NCBI RefSeq assembly: GCF_000332975.1
Contig: NZ_BANR01000024.1
Location: 27,606-91,605, forward strand
Origin: Gordonia aichiensis NBRC 108223
GTDB lineage: Bacteria; Actinomycetota; Actinomycetes; Mycobacteriales; Mycobacteriaceae
Length of the DNA: 64,000 nucleotides
Direction: 5' to 3'
The notes beneath the pieces were generated by a model, which was not told the DNA's origin, ran no database searches, and saw only the letters and a program-made list of their open reading frames with translations. Shown here piece by piece: positions 1 to 8,869 of this stretch (within the stretch, counting starts at the first letter, position 1; each line of letters opens with the position of its first letter). The position numbers were made by a program, and so were the translations under genes.

Positions 1-2
1 AT

Positions 3-173
3 CGCCCACTTCATGCTCTACGTGTCGCGCAGAGCGCAGGCGGAGATCCGACGTGGGTACCGACAGGGAACAGCGGCGACAAAGTCGGCGAGATGGCTGC
101 CAACCACAAGGCGGTGATCACGGCCGGCGAAGCGGTCCATCGAATGATCGATCTACTCGGGCGCCTCGGATGA
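3..173 (+). CDS. possible 3' end of an unidentified gene (partial)
   Basis: A frame is open from the window edge to a TGA at 171-173 and encodes about 56 residues. The last part (GDKVGEMAANHKAVITAGEA) looks like a soluble amphipathic helix, but I do not recognise a family. The two other forward frames are also open for a while here, and the adjacent genes carry indels, so the reading frame is uncertain. The stretch from 174 to 364 shows no gene I can support. Confidence 0.2.
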   Translation, partial: RPLHALRVAQSAGGDPTWVPTGNSGDKVGEMAANHKAVITAGEAVHRMIDLLGRLG

Positions 174-364
174 AGGCGTCGGGTGGCGGTGCCATCCACT
201 CGCCAGATCGATGACGTTCGCGTGCGGTTAGCACTGGCGGGTGGGGATTGAGAGGTTGCCTTTCCGGACGCCCCTGGCCGGCCTTGGCACACGCAGCGGT
301 GGAGGCGTTTAGCGCCTACCAGGCGGTCGCCGGCGGCCTGGCACTCATCGACGATTGTTAGGAT

Positions 365-674
365 ATGCCGCGGGAGTGGTTGCAGCGCAAACCCTTTGAC
401 ACGTGGACCGGCCCCGGTGGGGTGCTGATCACGCTCATCGGGATACCGCAGGCGCTCGCCGCCTTGGTGATCGTCGTGGTGGTTCTCGACGCGCGCCTGG
501 CCGTCCTGCCCGGGTTTCTCACCGGGGCCTCGCTTCTAGTGTGGATCGTGATCCAACTGGCGTTGCTGCAGGCGTTCTTCTTCCTCCAGCCGGTGATCGC
601 CGTCGCCGGAACTCATCGAGATCGGGTTGGCGTGGTTGTGTCGACGCCGGACCGATGCCCGCCGGACGGTATGA
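365..674 (+). pseudogene. small integral membrane protein, frameshifted
   Basis: The ATG at 365 opens a frame with three clear hydrophobic segments (about residues 18-40, 45-62 and 65-82). After the alanine-glycine codons at 605-610 the frame becomes hydrophilic and implausible. Removing one A at 610/611 restores a continuation reading GLIEIGLAWLCRRRTDARR and stopping at 672-674. That continuation is a typical fourth hydrophobic segment with an arginine-rich cytoplasmic tail. The intact product would be about 102 residues. No function is recognised. The next gene starts 43 bases downstream on the same strand. The indel may be real or a sequencing error. Confidence 0.5.
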
Positions 675-716
675 ACCGTCGGTGATCCGTGTGTCACGTG
701 GCACAGTGGATCCGTG

Positions 717-2105
717 ATGCTACTGCCGACGATGTTCCCCAACGCACCCGACCTCGACGACGCCGTCGTCATCGGCGACGATCGCCTCTCCCGCGAGGAA
801 CTCGTCGGCGCGGCGACCGCGGTGGCCGAACGCATCCCCGGCGCGCAGACCCTCGCGGTCCTGGCACAACCGACGGTGTCGCCATCCTCGCAATCGCGGG
901 CGGTCTGATCGCTGGCGTGGCCATCGTCCCGGTGCCGCCGGATTCCGGACGCCGCGAACTCGACCACATCCTCACCGACTCCGGCGCGCAGGCCTGGCTC
1001 GGCGACTCCCCCGACGACGCCACTCTCCCGACGATCCCGGTTCGCCGGTACGCGAAGTCGTGGCATTCCCATCCGGAGCCACCGGCCGATTCCGTCGCAC
1101 TCATCCTCTACACGTCGGGCACCTCCGGATTACCCAAGGGTGTGCCCATCACGCGTCGCGCCATCGCCGCCGGTCTCGATGCCCTCGCCGATGCCTGGGA
1201 CTGGACCGCTGCCGACACCCTCGCGCACGGGTTACCGCTGTTCCATATGCACGGGCTGATTCTCGGGGTGCTGGGTCCGTTGCGTCGCGGTGGCCGGCTG
1301 CATCACACCGTCAAGCCGACTCCGGAGAACTATGCCCACGCCGCCCAGACGGGCGCGACCATGTTCTTCGGTGTGCCGACGGTGTGGTCCCGGGTGGGTG
1401 CCGACCCGTCGACGGCGAGGGAACTGTCATCGGCGCGGCTCCTCGTATCGGGCAGCGCGCCCCTGCCGGTGCCGGTGTTCAACGAGATCCGCGAGGCCAC
1501 CGGCCACGAGATCGTCGAACGCTACGGCATGACCGAAACCCTGATCACCGTGCACCCGCGCCGACGGTGAACGACGTCCGGGCTGGGCCGGCATGCCGGT
1601 GACCGGCGTGCAGACGCGACAGCGTGAGGGTGCCGACGATCTCCCGCACGACGGCGAGAGCGTCGGTGACGTCCACGTCCGCGGCCCGATGGTGGCCTCC
1701 GGGTACCTGAATCGTCCGAAGGCGACCGCCGAATCCTGGCTCGAGGACGGCTGGTTCGCCACCGGCGACGTCGCCGTCATCGGATCGGACGGTATGCATC
1801 GCATCGTCGGCCGTCGCGCCACCGACCTCATCAAGTCCGGCGGATTCCGGATCGGCGCAGGCGAGATCGAGACGGTACTGCTCGCCCATTCCGCAGTCAT
1901 CGAGGTGGCCGTCGTCGGCGTTGACGACGACGATCTCGGGCAGCGGATCGTCTCCCACGTCGTCGGCGAGCAGGTCGCCGACGCGGAGCTGATCGATCTC
2001 GTGGCCGAAGAATTGTCGGCCCACAAGCGGCCCCGCGAGATCCATTGGGTCGCATCGCTGCCCCGCAATGCGATGGGGAAGGTGCAGAAGAAGCTGTTGG
2101 GGTAG
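717..2105 (+). pseudogene. fadD36: FadD36-like acyl-CoA synthetase (AMP-binding), two frameshifts
   Basis: This is an ATP-dependent acyl-CoA ligase of the ANL superfamily, expected to activate a carboxylic acid through an acyl-adenylate. The protein is spread over three frame segments: 717-~871, ~871-~1552 and ~1554-2105. The middle part carries the P-loop motif YTSGTSGLPKG, then the A5-type motif ERYGMTET. The last part carries ATGDVA, the hinge region GRRATDLIKSGGFRIG and the catalytic lysine near the end (NAMGKVQKK). Reassembled length (about 462 residues) and the start MLLP fit FadD36 (Rv1193) of Mycobacterium tuberculosis as I remember it, including the segment TRADGERRPGW after the second shift. 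One base is missing near 871, and two are missing (or one extra) near 1553. The ATG at 717 is preferred over GTG 714 because family members begin MLL. Confidence 0.75.
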
Positions 2106-2315
2106 CGGTACGCCGATGTAAACTTCTGTCGTACAACATGTTTCATCCAGATGTCGACAGAATCGAGGACGGCGTCCGCAGTCGCAAGGCCATGCGGATT
2201 CCATCCGTTCAGGTGACCTACCGGCCCTGTCACATGTCCGACTCTTCCCATACAGTGTGTGGCGTCGCACGTAGAGTTGCGGATGGCCGTTCAACGACAG
2301 AAAGGCAGCACAACC

Positions 2316-2891
2316 ATGGGCGTAAGCCTGAGCAAGGGCGGAAATGTCTCGCTGACCAAGGAGGCTCCGGGACTGACCGCGGTCGCCGTCGGGCTCGGCT
2401 GGGACGCGCGGACCACCACTGGCGTCGATTTCGACCTCGACGCCAGCGCAATCGCATGCGGTCCCGACAAGCGGGTCCTGTCCGACCAGCACTTCGTCTT
2501 CTTCAACAATCTCCGTTCGCCGGAGGGCTCCATCGAGCACACCGGTGACAACTTGACCGGTGAGGGCGATGGCGACGACGAAGTCATCAACGTCGACCTC
2601 GCGGGCACTCCCCCCACCATCGACTCGATCGTGTTCCCCGTGTCGATCTACGACGCCGATTCACGCGGGCAGTCGTTCGGCCAGGTCCGAAACGCCTACA
2701 TCCGGGTTATCAACCGCGCCAACGGTTCCGAGATCGCCCGCTACGACCTGTCCGAGGATGCGTCCACCGAGACCGCGATGGTGTTCGGTGAGTTGTACCG
2801 CAACGGAGCCGACTGGAAGTTTCGAGCCGTCGGCCAGGGCTACGCCTCAGGTCTTGCGGGTATCGCCCGTGACTTCGGCGTCAACGTCTGA
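2316..2891 (+). CDS. terD: TerD family calcium-binding stress protein
   Basis: A 191-residue TerD-domain protein, the cytoplasmic calcium-binding component of Ter (tellurium/oxidative stress) systems. Visible features are the start [13 protein letters not shown], the GLGWD motif, a D-rich Asp/Gly loop ([12 protein letters not shown]) that forms the calcium sites in the family, and the ending [20 protein letters not shown]. The ATG at 2316 is chosen because TerD proteins begin with this motif; the open frame extends upstream to 2259 without similarity. AAAGG at 2301-2305 is the likely ribosome site. It heads a same-strand run with the DUF475 and TerA-like genes. The 210 bases upstream have no gene and presumably carry its promoter. 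Family assignment is firm; the stress sensed here is inferred. Confidence 0.93.
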   Translation: MGVSLSKGGNVSLTKEAPGLTAVAVGLGWDARTTTGVDFDLDASAIACGPDKRVLSDQHFVFFNNLRSPEGSIEHTGDNLTGEGDGDDEVINVDLAGTPPTIDSIVFPVSIYDADSRGQSFGQVRNAYIRVINRANGSEIARYDLSEDASTETAMVFGELYRNGADWKFRAVGQGYASGLAGIARDFGVNV

Positions 2892-3023
2892 CCCACGTCG
2901 AGCCATGTCCAGATGCCGCGCCTGAGATCGACAGGCGCGGCATCTTGCTTGGTCAACCGCGTGTACCCGCAGCGGGACGCGCGGTCTCCCCCTCTTCGGT
3001 GATGCTAGAAAGGCCGCTCCACC

Positions 3024-4223
3024 GTGATCCTCCGAATATTCGGATTGTCCATCGTCATCACGATCCTCTCGCTGGTCGTCGCTTTCATCTACGGCGGACC
3101 GACCGCCCTGTTCCTCACGCTCATCCTCGGAATCCTCGAGGTCTCGCTCTCGTTCGACAACGCGGTCATCAACGCGACCGTTCTGCGACGGATGAGCGCG
3201 TTCTGGCAGAAGATCTTCCTCACCATCGGTGTGCTGATCGCGGTGTTCGGCATGCGCCTGGTGTTTCCGCTGGCGATCGTCTGGCTGAGTGCAAAGCTGA
3301 ATCCGGTCGAAGCCCTTCGCCTCGCACTCAACCCGCCGACCGACGGCTCCCCGACGTATGAACAGATCATCACTGACGCCCATCCGCAGATCGCGGCGTT
3401 CGGCGGCATGTTCCTGTTGATGCTGTTCCTCGGCTTCCTCTTCGAGGAGAAGGAACTGCACTGGCTGCGGTGGATCGAACGCCCGCTGGAACGAATCGGC
3501 AAGCTCGACCAGCTCTCGGTTGTTGTCGCTGTCGTCGTCCTCGTCATCACCGCTGAATGGCTCGCGCCGGACGACGAGCGCTCGACGGTTCTGTTCGCAG
3601 GTGTCCTCGGCATGATCACCTACATCCTGGTCAACGGGTTGGGCGAACTGTTCAACACCCCGGAGGAACTCGAGGAGGCCGCCGAATCGGAGTCGGCTCC
3701 GCGATCGGGTCCCAGCGACCTCGCCAAGGCGACGGGCAAAGCAGGCTTCTTCCTGTTCCTCTACCTTGAGGTCCTCGACGCGTCGTTCTCCTTCGACGGT
3801 GTCATCGGTGCGTTCGCCATCACCGCCGACCCGATCATTATCGCGCTCGGCCTCGGTTTCATCGGCGCGATGTTCGTACGCTCGCTCACCGTCTATCTGG
3901 TCCGCAAGGGCACGCTCAGCGAGTACGTCTACCTCGAACACGGCGCTCACTGGGCGATCGGCGCACTGGCGCTGATCCTCATGTACTCCATCGGGACGCA
4001 CGTTCCCGAGGTGGTGACCGGGCTGGTGGGCGTGGTCCTCATCCTCGCAGCCCTGATCTCGAGCATCATCCGACGCCGCAACCACCCAGAAGAAGACCCC
4101 GACAACACACCCTCGAGCATCGACGGCTCGACCACCCCGGAAGGAATTCGCAATGGCGGTCAACATGAACAAGGTCACGCTGAGCAAGTCGAGCCCGACG
4201 GTCTCGCTCGCAAAGAGGGGTGA
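3024..4223 (+). CDS. DUF475/TerC-like integral membrane protein
   Basis: A polytopic membrane protein of 399 residues in the TerC superfamily (DUF475 branch). It has about nine hydrophobic segments and two copies of the acidic in-membrane signature: EVSLSFDNAVIN near residue 34 and DASFSFDGVIGAF near residue 252. Such repeats are thought to bind or move metal ions. TerC-type proteins anchor Ter complexes in the membrane and some act in manganese efflux; the ion handled here is not known. The start is GTG 3024, behind AGAAAGG at 3007-3013. The charged C-terminal tail beyond about residue 350 overlaps the start of the TerA-like gene by 71 bases, so the two are likely translated from one message. 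Confidence 0.88.
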   Translation: MILRIFGLSIVITILSLVVAFIYGGPTALFLTLILGILEVSLSFDNAVINATVLRRMSAFWQKIFLTIGVLIAVFGMRLVFPLAIVWLSAKLNPVEALRLALNPPTDGSPTYEQIITDAHPQIAAFGGMFLLMLFLGFLFEEKELHWLRWIERPLERIGKLDQLSVVVAVVVLVITAEWLAPDDERSTVLFAGVLGMITYILVNGLGELFNTPEELEEAAESESAPRSGPSDLAKATGKAGFFLFLYLEVLDASFSFDGVIGAFAITADPIIIALGLGFIGAMFVRSLTVYLVRKGTLSEYVYLEHGAHWAIGALALILMYSIGTHVPEVVTGLVGVVLILAALISSIIRRRNHPEEDPDNTPSSIDGSTTPEGIRNGGQHEQGHAEQVEPDGLARKEG

Positions 4224-4761
4224 CGGCCAGGGCGCTATGAGGGTGAACCTCAACTGGGACCAGGGTTCCGGTGGAGGCAGGTTCTTCAAGCGCTCCTCAG
4301 CCATAGACCTCGACCTCGGGGCCATGTACGAACTCGCCGACGGAAGCAAGGGGGTCGTGCAGGCGCTGGGCAATTCGTTCGGTTCGCTCGATCGCGCGCC
4401 CTACATCTTCCTCGACGGCGACGATCGCAGCGGAAGCAACACCGGCGGCGAGAATCTGCACATCAATCTCTCCGACATCGGCCGCTTCCGTCGCATCCTC
4501 ATCTTCGCTTACATCTACGAGGGCACGCCCAACTGGTCGGCGGCCAACGGTGTGGTAACGCTGTTCCCGAGTTCCGGGCCACAGGTCGAAGTACCGCTCG
4601 ATTCGGCAGACGACCGCGCGGTCTCGTGTGCTATCGCAATGCTCACCAGCAATGGCAATGAGCTCAGCGTCAATCGTGAGGTGCGGTATATCCATGGGGC
4701 ACAACGGATCATCGACGAGACCTACGGCTTCGGGATGAACTGGACCGCCGGACGGAAGTAG
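4153..4761 (+). CDS. TerA-like (TerD superfamily) protein
   Basis: A 202-residue protein with the TerD fold in its TerA/TerF-like form. The N-terminus reads KVTLSKSSPTVSLAKRG, followed by VNLNWDQGSGG in place of the GLGWD of TerD, then DLDLGAMYELADG, a FLDGDDRSGSNTGGE acidic loop and an IHGAQRIID segment near the C-terminus. These are typical of TerA-type paralogues that accompany TerD. The ATG at 4153 follows GGAAGGAATT with good spacing and lies inside the end of the DUF475 gene, in another frame. Its product is expected to work in the cytoplasm with TerD and the membrane partner. Confidence in superfamily is high; the exact biochemical role is not known. Confidence 0.88.
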   Translation: MAVNMNKVTLSKSSPTVSLAKRGDGQGAMRVNLNWDQGSGGGRFFKRSSAIDLDLGAMYELADGSKGVVQALGNSFGSLDRAPYIFLDGDDRSGSNTGGENLHINLSDIGRFRRILIFAYIYEGTPNWSAANGVVTLFPSSGPQVEVPLDSADDRAVSCAIAMLTSNGNELSVNREVRYIHGAQRIIDETYGFGMNWTAGRK

Positions 4762-4788
4762 CCCGAGACAGTTTTCGCACGAAGAACG

Positions 4789-4829
4789 GAACCCGGTTGC
4801 TCACGACATCCGTTGTCGCAACCGGGTTC
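4789..4829 (+). terminator. hairpin after the terD-DUF475-terA unit
   Basis: A perfect 12-bp inverted repeat (GAACCCGGTTGC at 4789-4800 and its complement at 4818-4829) with a 17-base loop lies 27 bases after the terA stop. There is no T-run, as is common for actinobacterial terminators. It probably separates the first Ter unit from the operon starting at 5158. The stretch 4830-5157 has no gene I can support. Confidence 0.6.
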
Positions 4830-5145
4830 TGTCGTTCCACCACTGCAATTGCAGTGCTTCGCCGCCGGTTCGACTGGCAAGGAGCGTCGCCCCGTGCTCG
4901 CCTGTCAGTCGGTGGCCGATGGTTCCGCCGGTTCCCGACACCCCATCAGCGCCCGCTCCCACGCCCGCGATCTGATGCGGACCGGAGGTTGCCGTTGGTC
5001 ACCATCAGTTGCTGCGACTCGACCTACCATCGAACCGGAGAGCACTGGAATCGACGTGTTGTTGAGCCGCGCCTCGATCACCCGCTTCGATCGCTGTACC
5101 GGACGCACGTCCGTCCTCCCGTCGTCCCTGGACGAAGGTAATCGA

Positions 5146-5157
5146 TAGCATCAGGCG
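5146..5157 (+). promoter_or_regulatory. possible leaderless promoter of the Ter biosynthetic operon
   Basis: The GTG start at 5158 has no Shine-Dalgarno sequence in front of it. TAGCAT at 5146-5151 sits at -12 to -7 relative to the start codon, which fits a -10 element for a leaderless transcript, a common arrangement in actinobacteria. This is a pattern match only. Confidence 0.25.
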
Positions 5158-6339
5158 GTGGGCAGTTGGTTCCGGCGGCGGGGGGCGAGTGGCAATTCAG
5201 GCGCGCCCGCCGACTCCACAACGTCGATCCAACAGATGACCTCGGCGTTTCTCGACTCCGAGAACACCTTGAGCAAGATCGACAGTGCGGTCGCCACAGC
5301 CCATGAGATCGCCCCGCGGTCGCGGCTGCGGGGAGAGTGGAATGCGGTGCGCGAACGCTACGCACAGGCGACCGAAATCTATCTCAACCTGTCGAGTGCA
5401 CCCAGGCCCGCGGTAGGTGAGGTCGCGAGGTGCACAGACGCGCTGCGATCACTGCAAGCCGAGATGGAACGCTTCGGCAACGCCAACGCTGCCGAACTCG
5501 GGCGCGCGACGCGCACGGTCGACGAGGTCGCCTCCCTCGAACGTCAGGCACAGGCGGCGGCAACTCAGACACGCAGACTGCTCGGAGAGGCACCGCGCGA
5601 CCTCGCCACACTCCACAGCGTTCGCCTCGCGGCTGAGAAGTTCGAAGCCGCACTCATCGCACAGCAGTCGGCATCGGGCCTCCTCTCCCGACGGGCAGCC
5701 GCTCAAGGCGTACTGACCGCCCAGCAGGCCCTCGACGACGCGCTCGCCGACGCCCCATCGTTGGCCGAGCGCGCGCAGCGGGTCATCCGCACGGTCGACA
5801 CCCGGCGCAGCGGCATCGTGACACGCGCCGAGCGCATGCCCGCAGATCTCTCGGCCCTCCGCAGAGAGTTCAGTCTCGACTGTTCGGCCGACCTCCAGGA
5901 CAATCAGCAGGTTCTCACACGCTTCCTCGCGACTTCCGACGAGCACCTCGCGAAAGCCAGATCGCACCTGTCCGACGCCCCTGACCTCGCGATCACCGAA
6001 GCAGAAGCCGCACGGGACCAACTCGTCGGCGCTGAACAGGCCGTCGAGGCAGTCGCCGACCGGTTGCGCGATCTGCGAGAGGTGCGTGCCGACCCGAAGG
6101 CCCTTGAACAGCGCGTGCGCTTCCGGCTCCGTGATGCTCAACACTTTGCCGTCGACAACGCTCTGGTTGACGAATGGGGCTCAGTACTCGATGCTCAGGC
6201 CGACCGAATTGCCCGTTCTCGCAGCGCCCTCGACCGGGTGCATCCCGACTACTGGGCGTATTCCACGGAGCTGACGGCTGTCGAGCGGCGGGTCGCGGAG
6301 ATCGTCGAAAGGATGAGGGGGCAGGTGGCCAAGCGATGA
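5158..6339 (+). CDS. helical, coiled-coil protein of the Ter operon (function unknown)
   Basis: A 393-residue soluble protein that I do not assign to a named family. After a basic N-terminus (GSWFRRRGASG) it is almost entirely alpha-helical, rich in Ala, Arg, Glu, Gln and Leu, with heptad-like stretches around residues 20-130 and 190-390. There is no signal peptide and no clear membrane segment, so it is probably cytoplasmic or membrane-peripheral. It is the first gene of a six-gene chain: its TGA overlaps the ATG of the CitE-like gene (ATGA at 6336). Being locked into a Ter biosynthetic operon suggests a scaffold or sensor role, perhaps analogous to the helical TelA-type partners of other Ter loci, but no sequence motif proves this. 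Confidence 0.75.
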   Translation: MGSWFRRRGASGNSGAPADSTTSIQQMTSAFLDSENTLSKIDSAVATAHEIAPRSRLRGEWNAVRERYAQATEIYLNLSSAPRPAVGEVARCTDALRSLQAEMERFGNANAAELGRATRTVDEVASLERQAQAAATQTRRLLGEAPRDLATLHSVRLAAEKFEAALIAQQSASGLLSRRAAAQGVLTAQQALDDALADAPSLAERAQRVIRTVDTRRSGIVTRAERMPADLSALRREFSLDCSADLQDNQQVLTRFLATSDEHLAKARSHLSDAPDLAITEAEAARDQLVGAEQAVEAVADRLRDLREVRADPKALEQRVRFRLRDAQHFAVDNALVDEWGSVLDAQADRIARSRSALDRVHPDYWAYSTELTAVERRVAEIVERMRGQVAKR

Positions 6340-7541
6340 CACTCACCACCACGGAGGTACCGAGCACGCGTCGTGCGGGCAACGGCGCCAGGCACTTCCG
6401 TCATCTTTCCGCGTCGACGCGCGAGCGTCTATTCTGCGTGCAGCCCTCGCCGGTCTCCACAACATGGTCGACGCCGCGGCTCGCGATCGCGCTCGGCGCC
6501 ACGCTCTATGTGCCCGCGACCCGTGCCGATCTCGCCGAGGTGATCATGCGTCGTCGTGCTGACGGCGTCGTCTCGATGGTGATCGACCTCGAAGACGCCG
6601 TCGACGACGCTGACCAGGCGACCGCCATCGAGAATGCGGTCGACGCCCTGCGCAGGTTCGATTCCGCGGAGTCCGTCGAGATGATGCTGTTCGTCCGCGT
6701 TCGATCCGCCGATCAGATCGACACGATCGCCGAGGCCGTCGGCGCGTCGAACTCGCTCATGGGATTCGTGGTCCCCAAGTTCGATGCCGACAACGCACAC
6801 GACTTCTTGGCCGCGGTGCACGAGGCGGGCAAAAAGTCGGGTCGGCACTTCTGGGCCATGCCGGTGCTGGAATCGGCAGCCGTCGTGCATCGCGAAACCC
6901 GGGAGCATCATCTTTCCGTGATCGCCGATGCCGTCGACGAGCACCGCAGTCGGGTACTCGCCGTCCGGATCGGCGCGACAGACATGTGCGGATTGTTCGG
7001 CATCCGCCGCGACCGCGACCTCACGATCTACGACGTCCGCGTCGCGGCGGACGTGATCGCGTCGATCATCAACCGGCTCGGACGCTGCGACTCGTCCGGG
7101 CACATCATCACCGGGCCGGTCTGGGAGTACTTCGCCGACCATGAGCGACTGTTCAAGCCCGCACTGCGACAGACCCCGTTTCAGGATCAGGGCGCTGTGC
7201 GGTTCCGCAGCCAGTTGGTCAGTAGAGACCTCGACGGATTGCTGCGTGAGATAGCCCTCGACCGTGCGAACGGGATGCACGGCAAGACCGTCATCCATCC
7301 GAGCCACGCCGCTGCGGTCCACGCGCTCAGTGCCGTCACCCACGAGGAGTACAACGACGCGCTCGACATCCTCTCCTCCGACGCAGGAGGCGTGCAGGCA
7401 TCTGCGTATCGAAACAAGATGAATGAGCGTAAACCGCACCGGAACTGGGCGTCGCGCGTGATCGACAGGGCCGCCGTGTTCGGGGTCACCCGACCGGGAG
7501 TCGGTTTCGTCGACCTGCTCACCGCGATGGACCTATCGTGA
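6336..7541 (+). CDS. HpcH/HpaI aldolase / citrate lyase beta-like (CitE) protein of the Ter module
   Basis: A 401-residue TIM-barrel enzyme of the HpcH/HpaI-CitE superfamily, whose members make or break C-C bonds on 2-oxoacid or acyl-CoA type substrates using a divalent metal. Seen here: LYVPATRADL at the first strand, the MVIDLEDAVDDAD motif providing acidic metal-binding residues near residue 90, FVRVRS, a VPKFD strand and a conserved MHGKTVIHPSH motif near the C-terminus. This version occurs in Ter operons next to PRTases, where it is predicted to join a small carbon unit to a ribosyl intermediate (comparative genomics of Anantharaman, Iyer and Aravind). The ATG at 6336 overlaps the preceding stop, and its own stop overlaps the next GTG (7538). 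The substrate is unknown. Confidence 0.85.
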   Translation: MTLTTTEVPSTRRAGNGARHFRHLSASTRERLFCVQPSPVSTTWSTPRLAIALGATLYVPATRADLAEVIMRRRADGVVSMVIDLEDAVDDADQATAIENAVDALRRFDSAESVEMMLFVRVRSADQIDTIAEAVGASNSLMGFVVPKFDADNAHDFLAAVHEAGKKSGRHFWAMPVLESAAVVHRETREHHLSVIADAVDEHRSRVLAVRIGATDMCGLFGIRRDRDLTIYDVRVAADVIASIINRLGRCDSSGHIITGPVWEYFADHERLFKPALRQTPFQDQGAVRFRSQLVSRDLDGLLREIALDRANGMHGKTVIHPSHAAAVHALSAVTHEEYNDALDILSSDAGGVQASAYRNKMNERKPHRNWASRVIDRAAVFGVTRPGVGFVDLLTAMDLS

Positions 7542-8869
7542 CGGCTACAGGTCCCCGGAGGTCGCAGGTCGTCGATTCTGCGGCTGCGCGAGGGTGGGTC
7601 ACCGACACCTTCGGGGTGTCGCTCACCGAGACCAGCACGAGTGACGACGCAGCCTCCGGTTGGGGTCTCGACGAACTCGTCCTGCTCGGTCTGCGTCGCA
7701 ATCGACGTCGCGCGCACCTGCTGGTATCCACCGTTCTCGGCAAACACATTCCCACCCCACCCGAGCGCGTCCGTGGCGCTGCAGACGATCTCGCCTCACT
7801 CATCAGCGCCCGCATCGGCGCGGACGCGGCCAGGACGTCGTCGGTTGTGGGTTTCGCCGAGACGGCAACCGGGCTGGGCCACTGCGTGTTCCATGCACTG
7901 TCGGCTCACGTCTACCTGCATTCCACGCGCAGACGCCCTCCTGGGGTACATACGCTCGGCTCCTTCGAGGAGGGACACTCACACGCGACAACCCACCTGC
8001 TGCAGCCGGGCCCCGCCGGCCTCCTGACGGACAACGATGACAGCCCGGTGATCCTCGTCGACGACGAGATATCCACAGGTGCCACTGCCCTGCGTGCGGT
8101 CACAGCGATACGTGAGGCAACCGGAAGGTCGAACTACCTGATCGCCTCGCTCGTCGATGTGCGGTCAGCCGAACATCGCGGCACCACCGACGAGTTCGCT
8201 GCGGAGCACGGCATCAGCGTCGAGCATGTGTCACTCGCACAGGGGGACATCGTTCTTCCGCCAGGCCTCACCGACGCGGTCTGGGATGCGCCGTCGACGC
8301 CGCTCAATCCGTCCGGCGCGCGCGGGACGACCGCGACGGTGCCACTCCCGTGGCCTGTCGACGTACCCGAGGGTGGACGTCACGGTTTTCTCCGTTCGGA
8401 CACAAGGGCGTTCACGGGCGCGGTCTCCGATGCCGTCACCGTCCTGCTACCCCATCTCGATCCGCAGGCGAGCACCGTGGTCGTGGGGCACGAGGAACTG
8501 ATGTACCTACCGCTGTGCATCGCCGAGGGCCTTCAGGGCGCCGGGATCCGCGCGTCATTCCAGACCACCACACGTTCACCCGCTTTCGTCCGCGATGTCG
8601 ATGGGTACCCGCTTCGTCGTGGGCTGACCTTCATCGCGCCCGAGAGTGACCCGGGGACACCGAGATTCGTCTACAACCTCGCCGAGCCCGGCGTATCCCC
8701 CGGTCTGCCACGTATCCTTCTGATAGTCGACGACCCCGCCGATACTCCAGAGCTCAGAGCACGGGGTGGACTTCTCGACGTGCTGACGGCGGCGGGTCAC
8801 GACGTGGTCGTCGCTGTCGTCACGGCCACCCGACAGAGCACCTTGCAACACGTCAGGAGCGGGCCGTGA
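7538..8869 (+). CDS. phosphoribosyltransferase-TRSP fusion protein of the Ter module
   Basis: A 443-residue two-domain protein. The N-terminal half is a PRTase_2-type phosphoribosyltransferase with the PRPP-binding signature VILVDDEISTGATALRAV at residues 171-188. The C-terminal half is a TRSP domain, recognisable by GHEELMYLPLCIAEGL and by the name-giving tetrapeptide within TTTRSP at residues 343-348. Family knowledge: in Ter loci this pair is predicted to build a nucleoside-like compound from PRPP. GTG 7538 overlaps the CitE-like stop by four bases and its own TGA overlaps GTG 8866. These overlaps mean translational coupling and a roughly fixed ratio of products. Enzymatic activity is inferred from motifs. 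Confidence 0.88.
   Translation: MTATGPRRSQVVDSAAARGWVTDTFGVSLTETSTSDDAASGWGLDELVLLGLRRNRRRAHLLVSTVLGKHIPTPPERVRGAADDLASLISARIGADAARTSSVVGFAETATGLGHCVFHALSAHVYLHSTRRRPPGVHTLGSFEEGHSHATTHLLQPGPAGLLTDNDDSPVILVDDEISTGATALRAVTAIREATGRSNYLIASLVDVRSAEHRGTTDEFAAEHGISVEHVSLAQGDIVLPPGLTDAVWDAPSTPLNPSGARGTTATVPLPWPVDVPEGGRHGFLRSDTRAFTGAVSDAVTVLLPHLDPQASTVVVGHEELMYLPLCIAEGLQGAGIRASFQTTTRSPAFVRDVDGYPLRRGLTFIAPESDPGTPRFVYNLAEPGVSPGLPRILLIVDDPADTPELRARGGLLDVLTAAGHDVVVAVVTATRQSTLQHVRSGP

Noticed and set aside
234..246. TTAGCACT half of a CIRCE (HrcA) element
   Set aside because: The complementary GAGTGCTAA half is missing at the right distance and no chaperone gene follows.
2847..4373. 508-codon open frame on the minus strand over DUF475/terA
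   Set aside because: Low-complexity Arg/Glu/Asp sequence typical of an antisense shadow of a high-GC gene.
4813..5148. 111-codon frame in the gap before the Ter operon
   Set aside because: Ser/Arg-rich, starts within the loop of the terminator hairpin, no ribosome site and no similarity.
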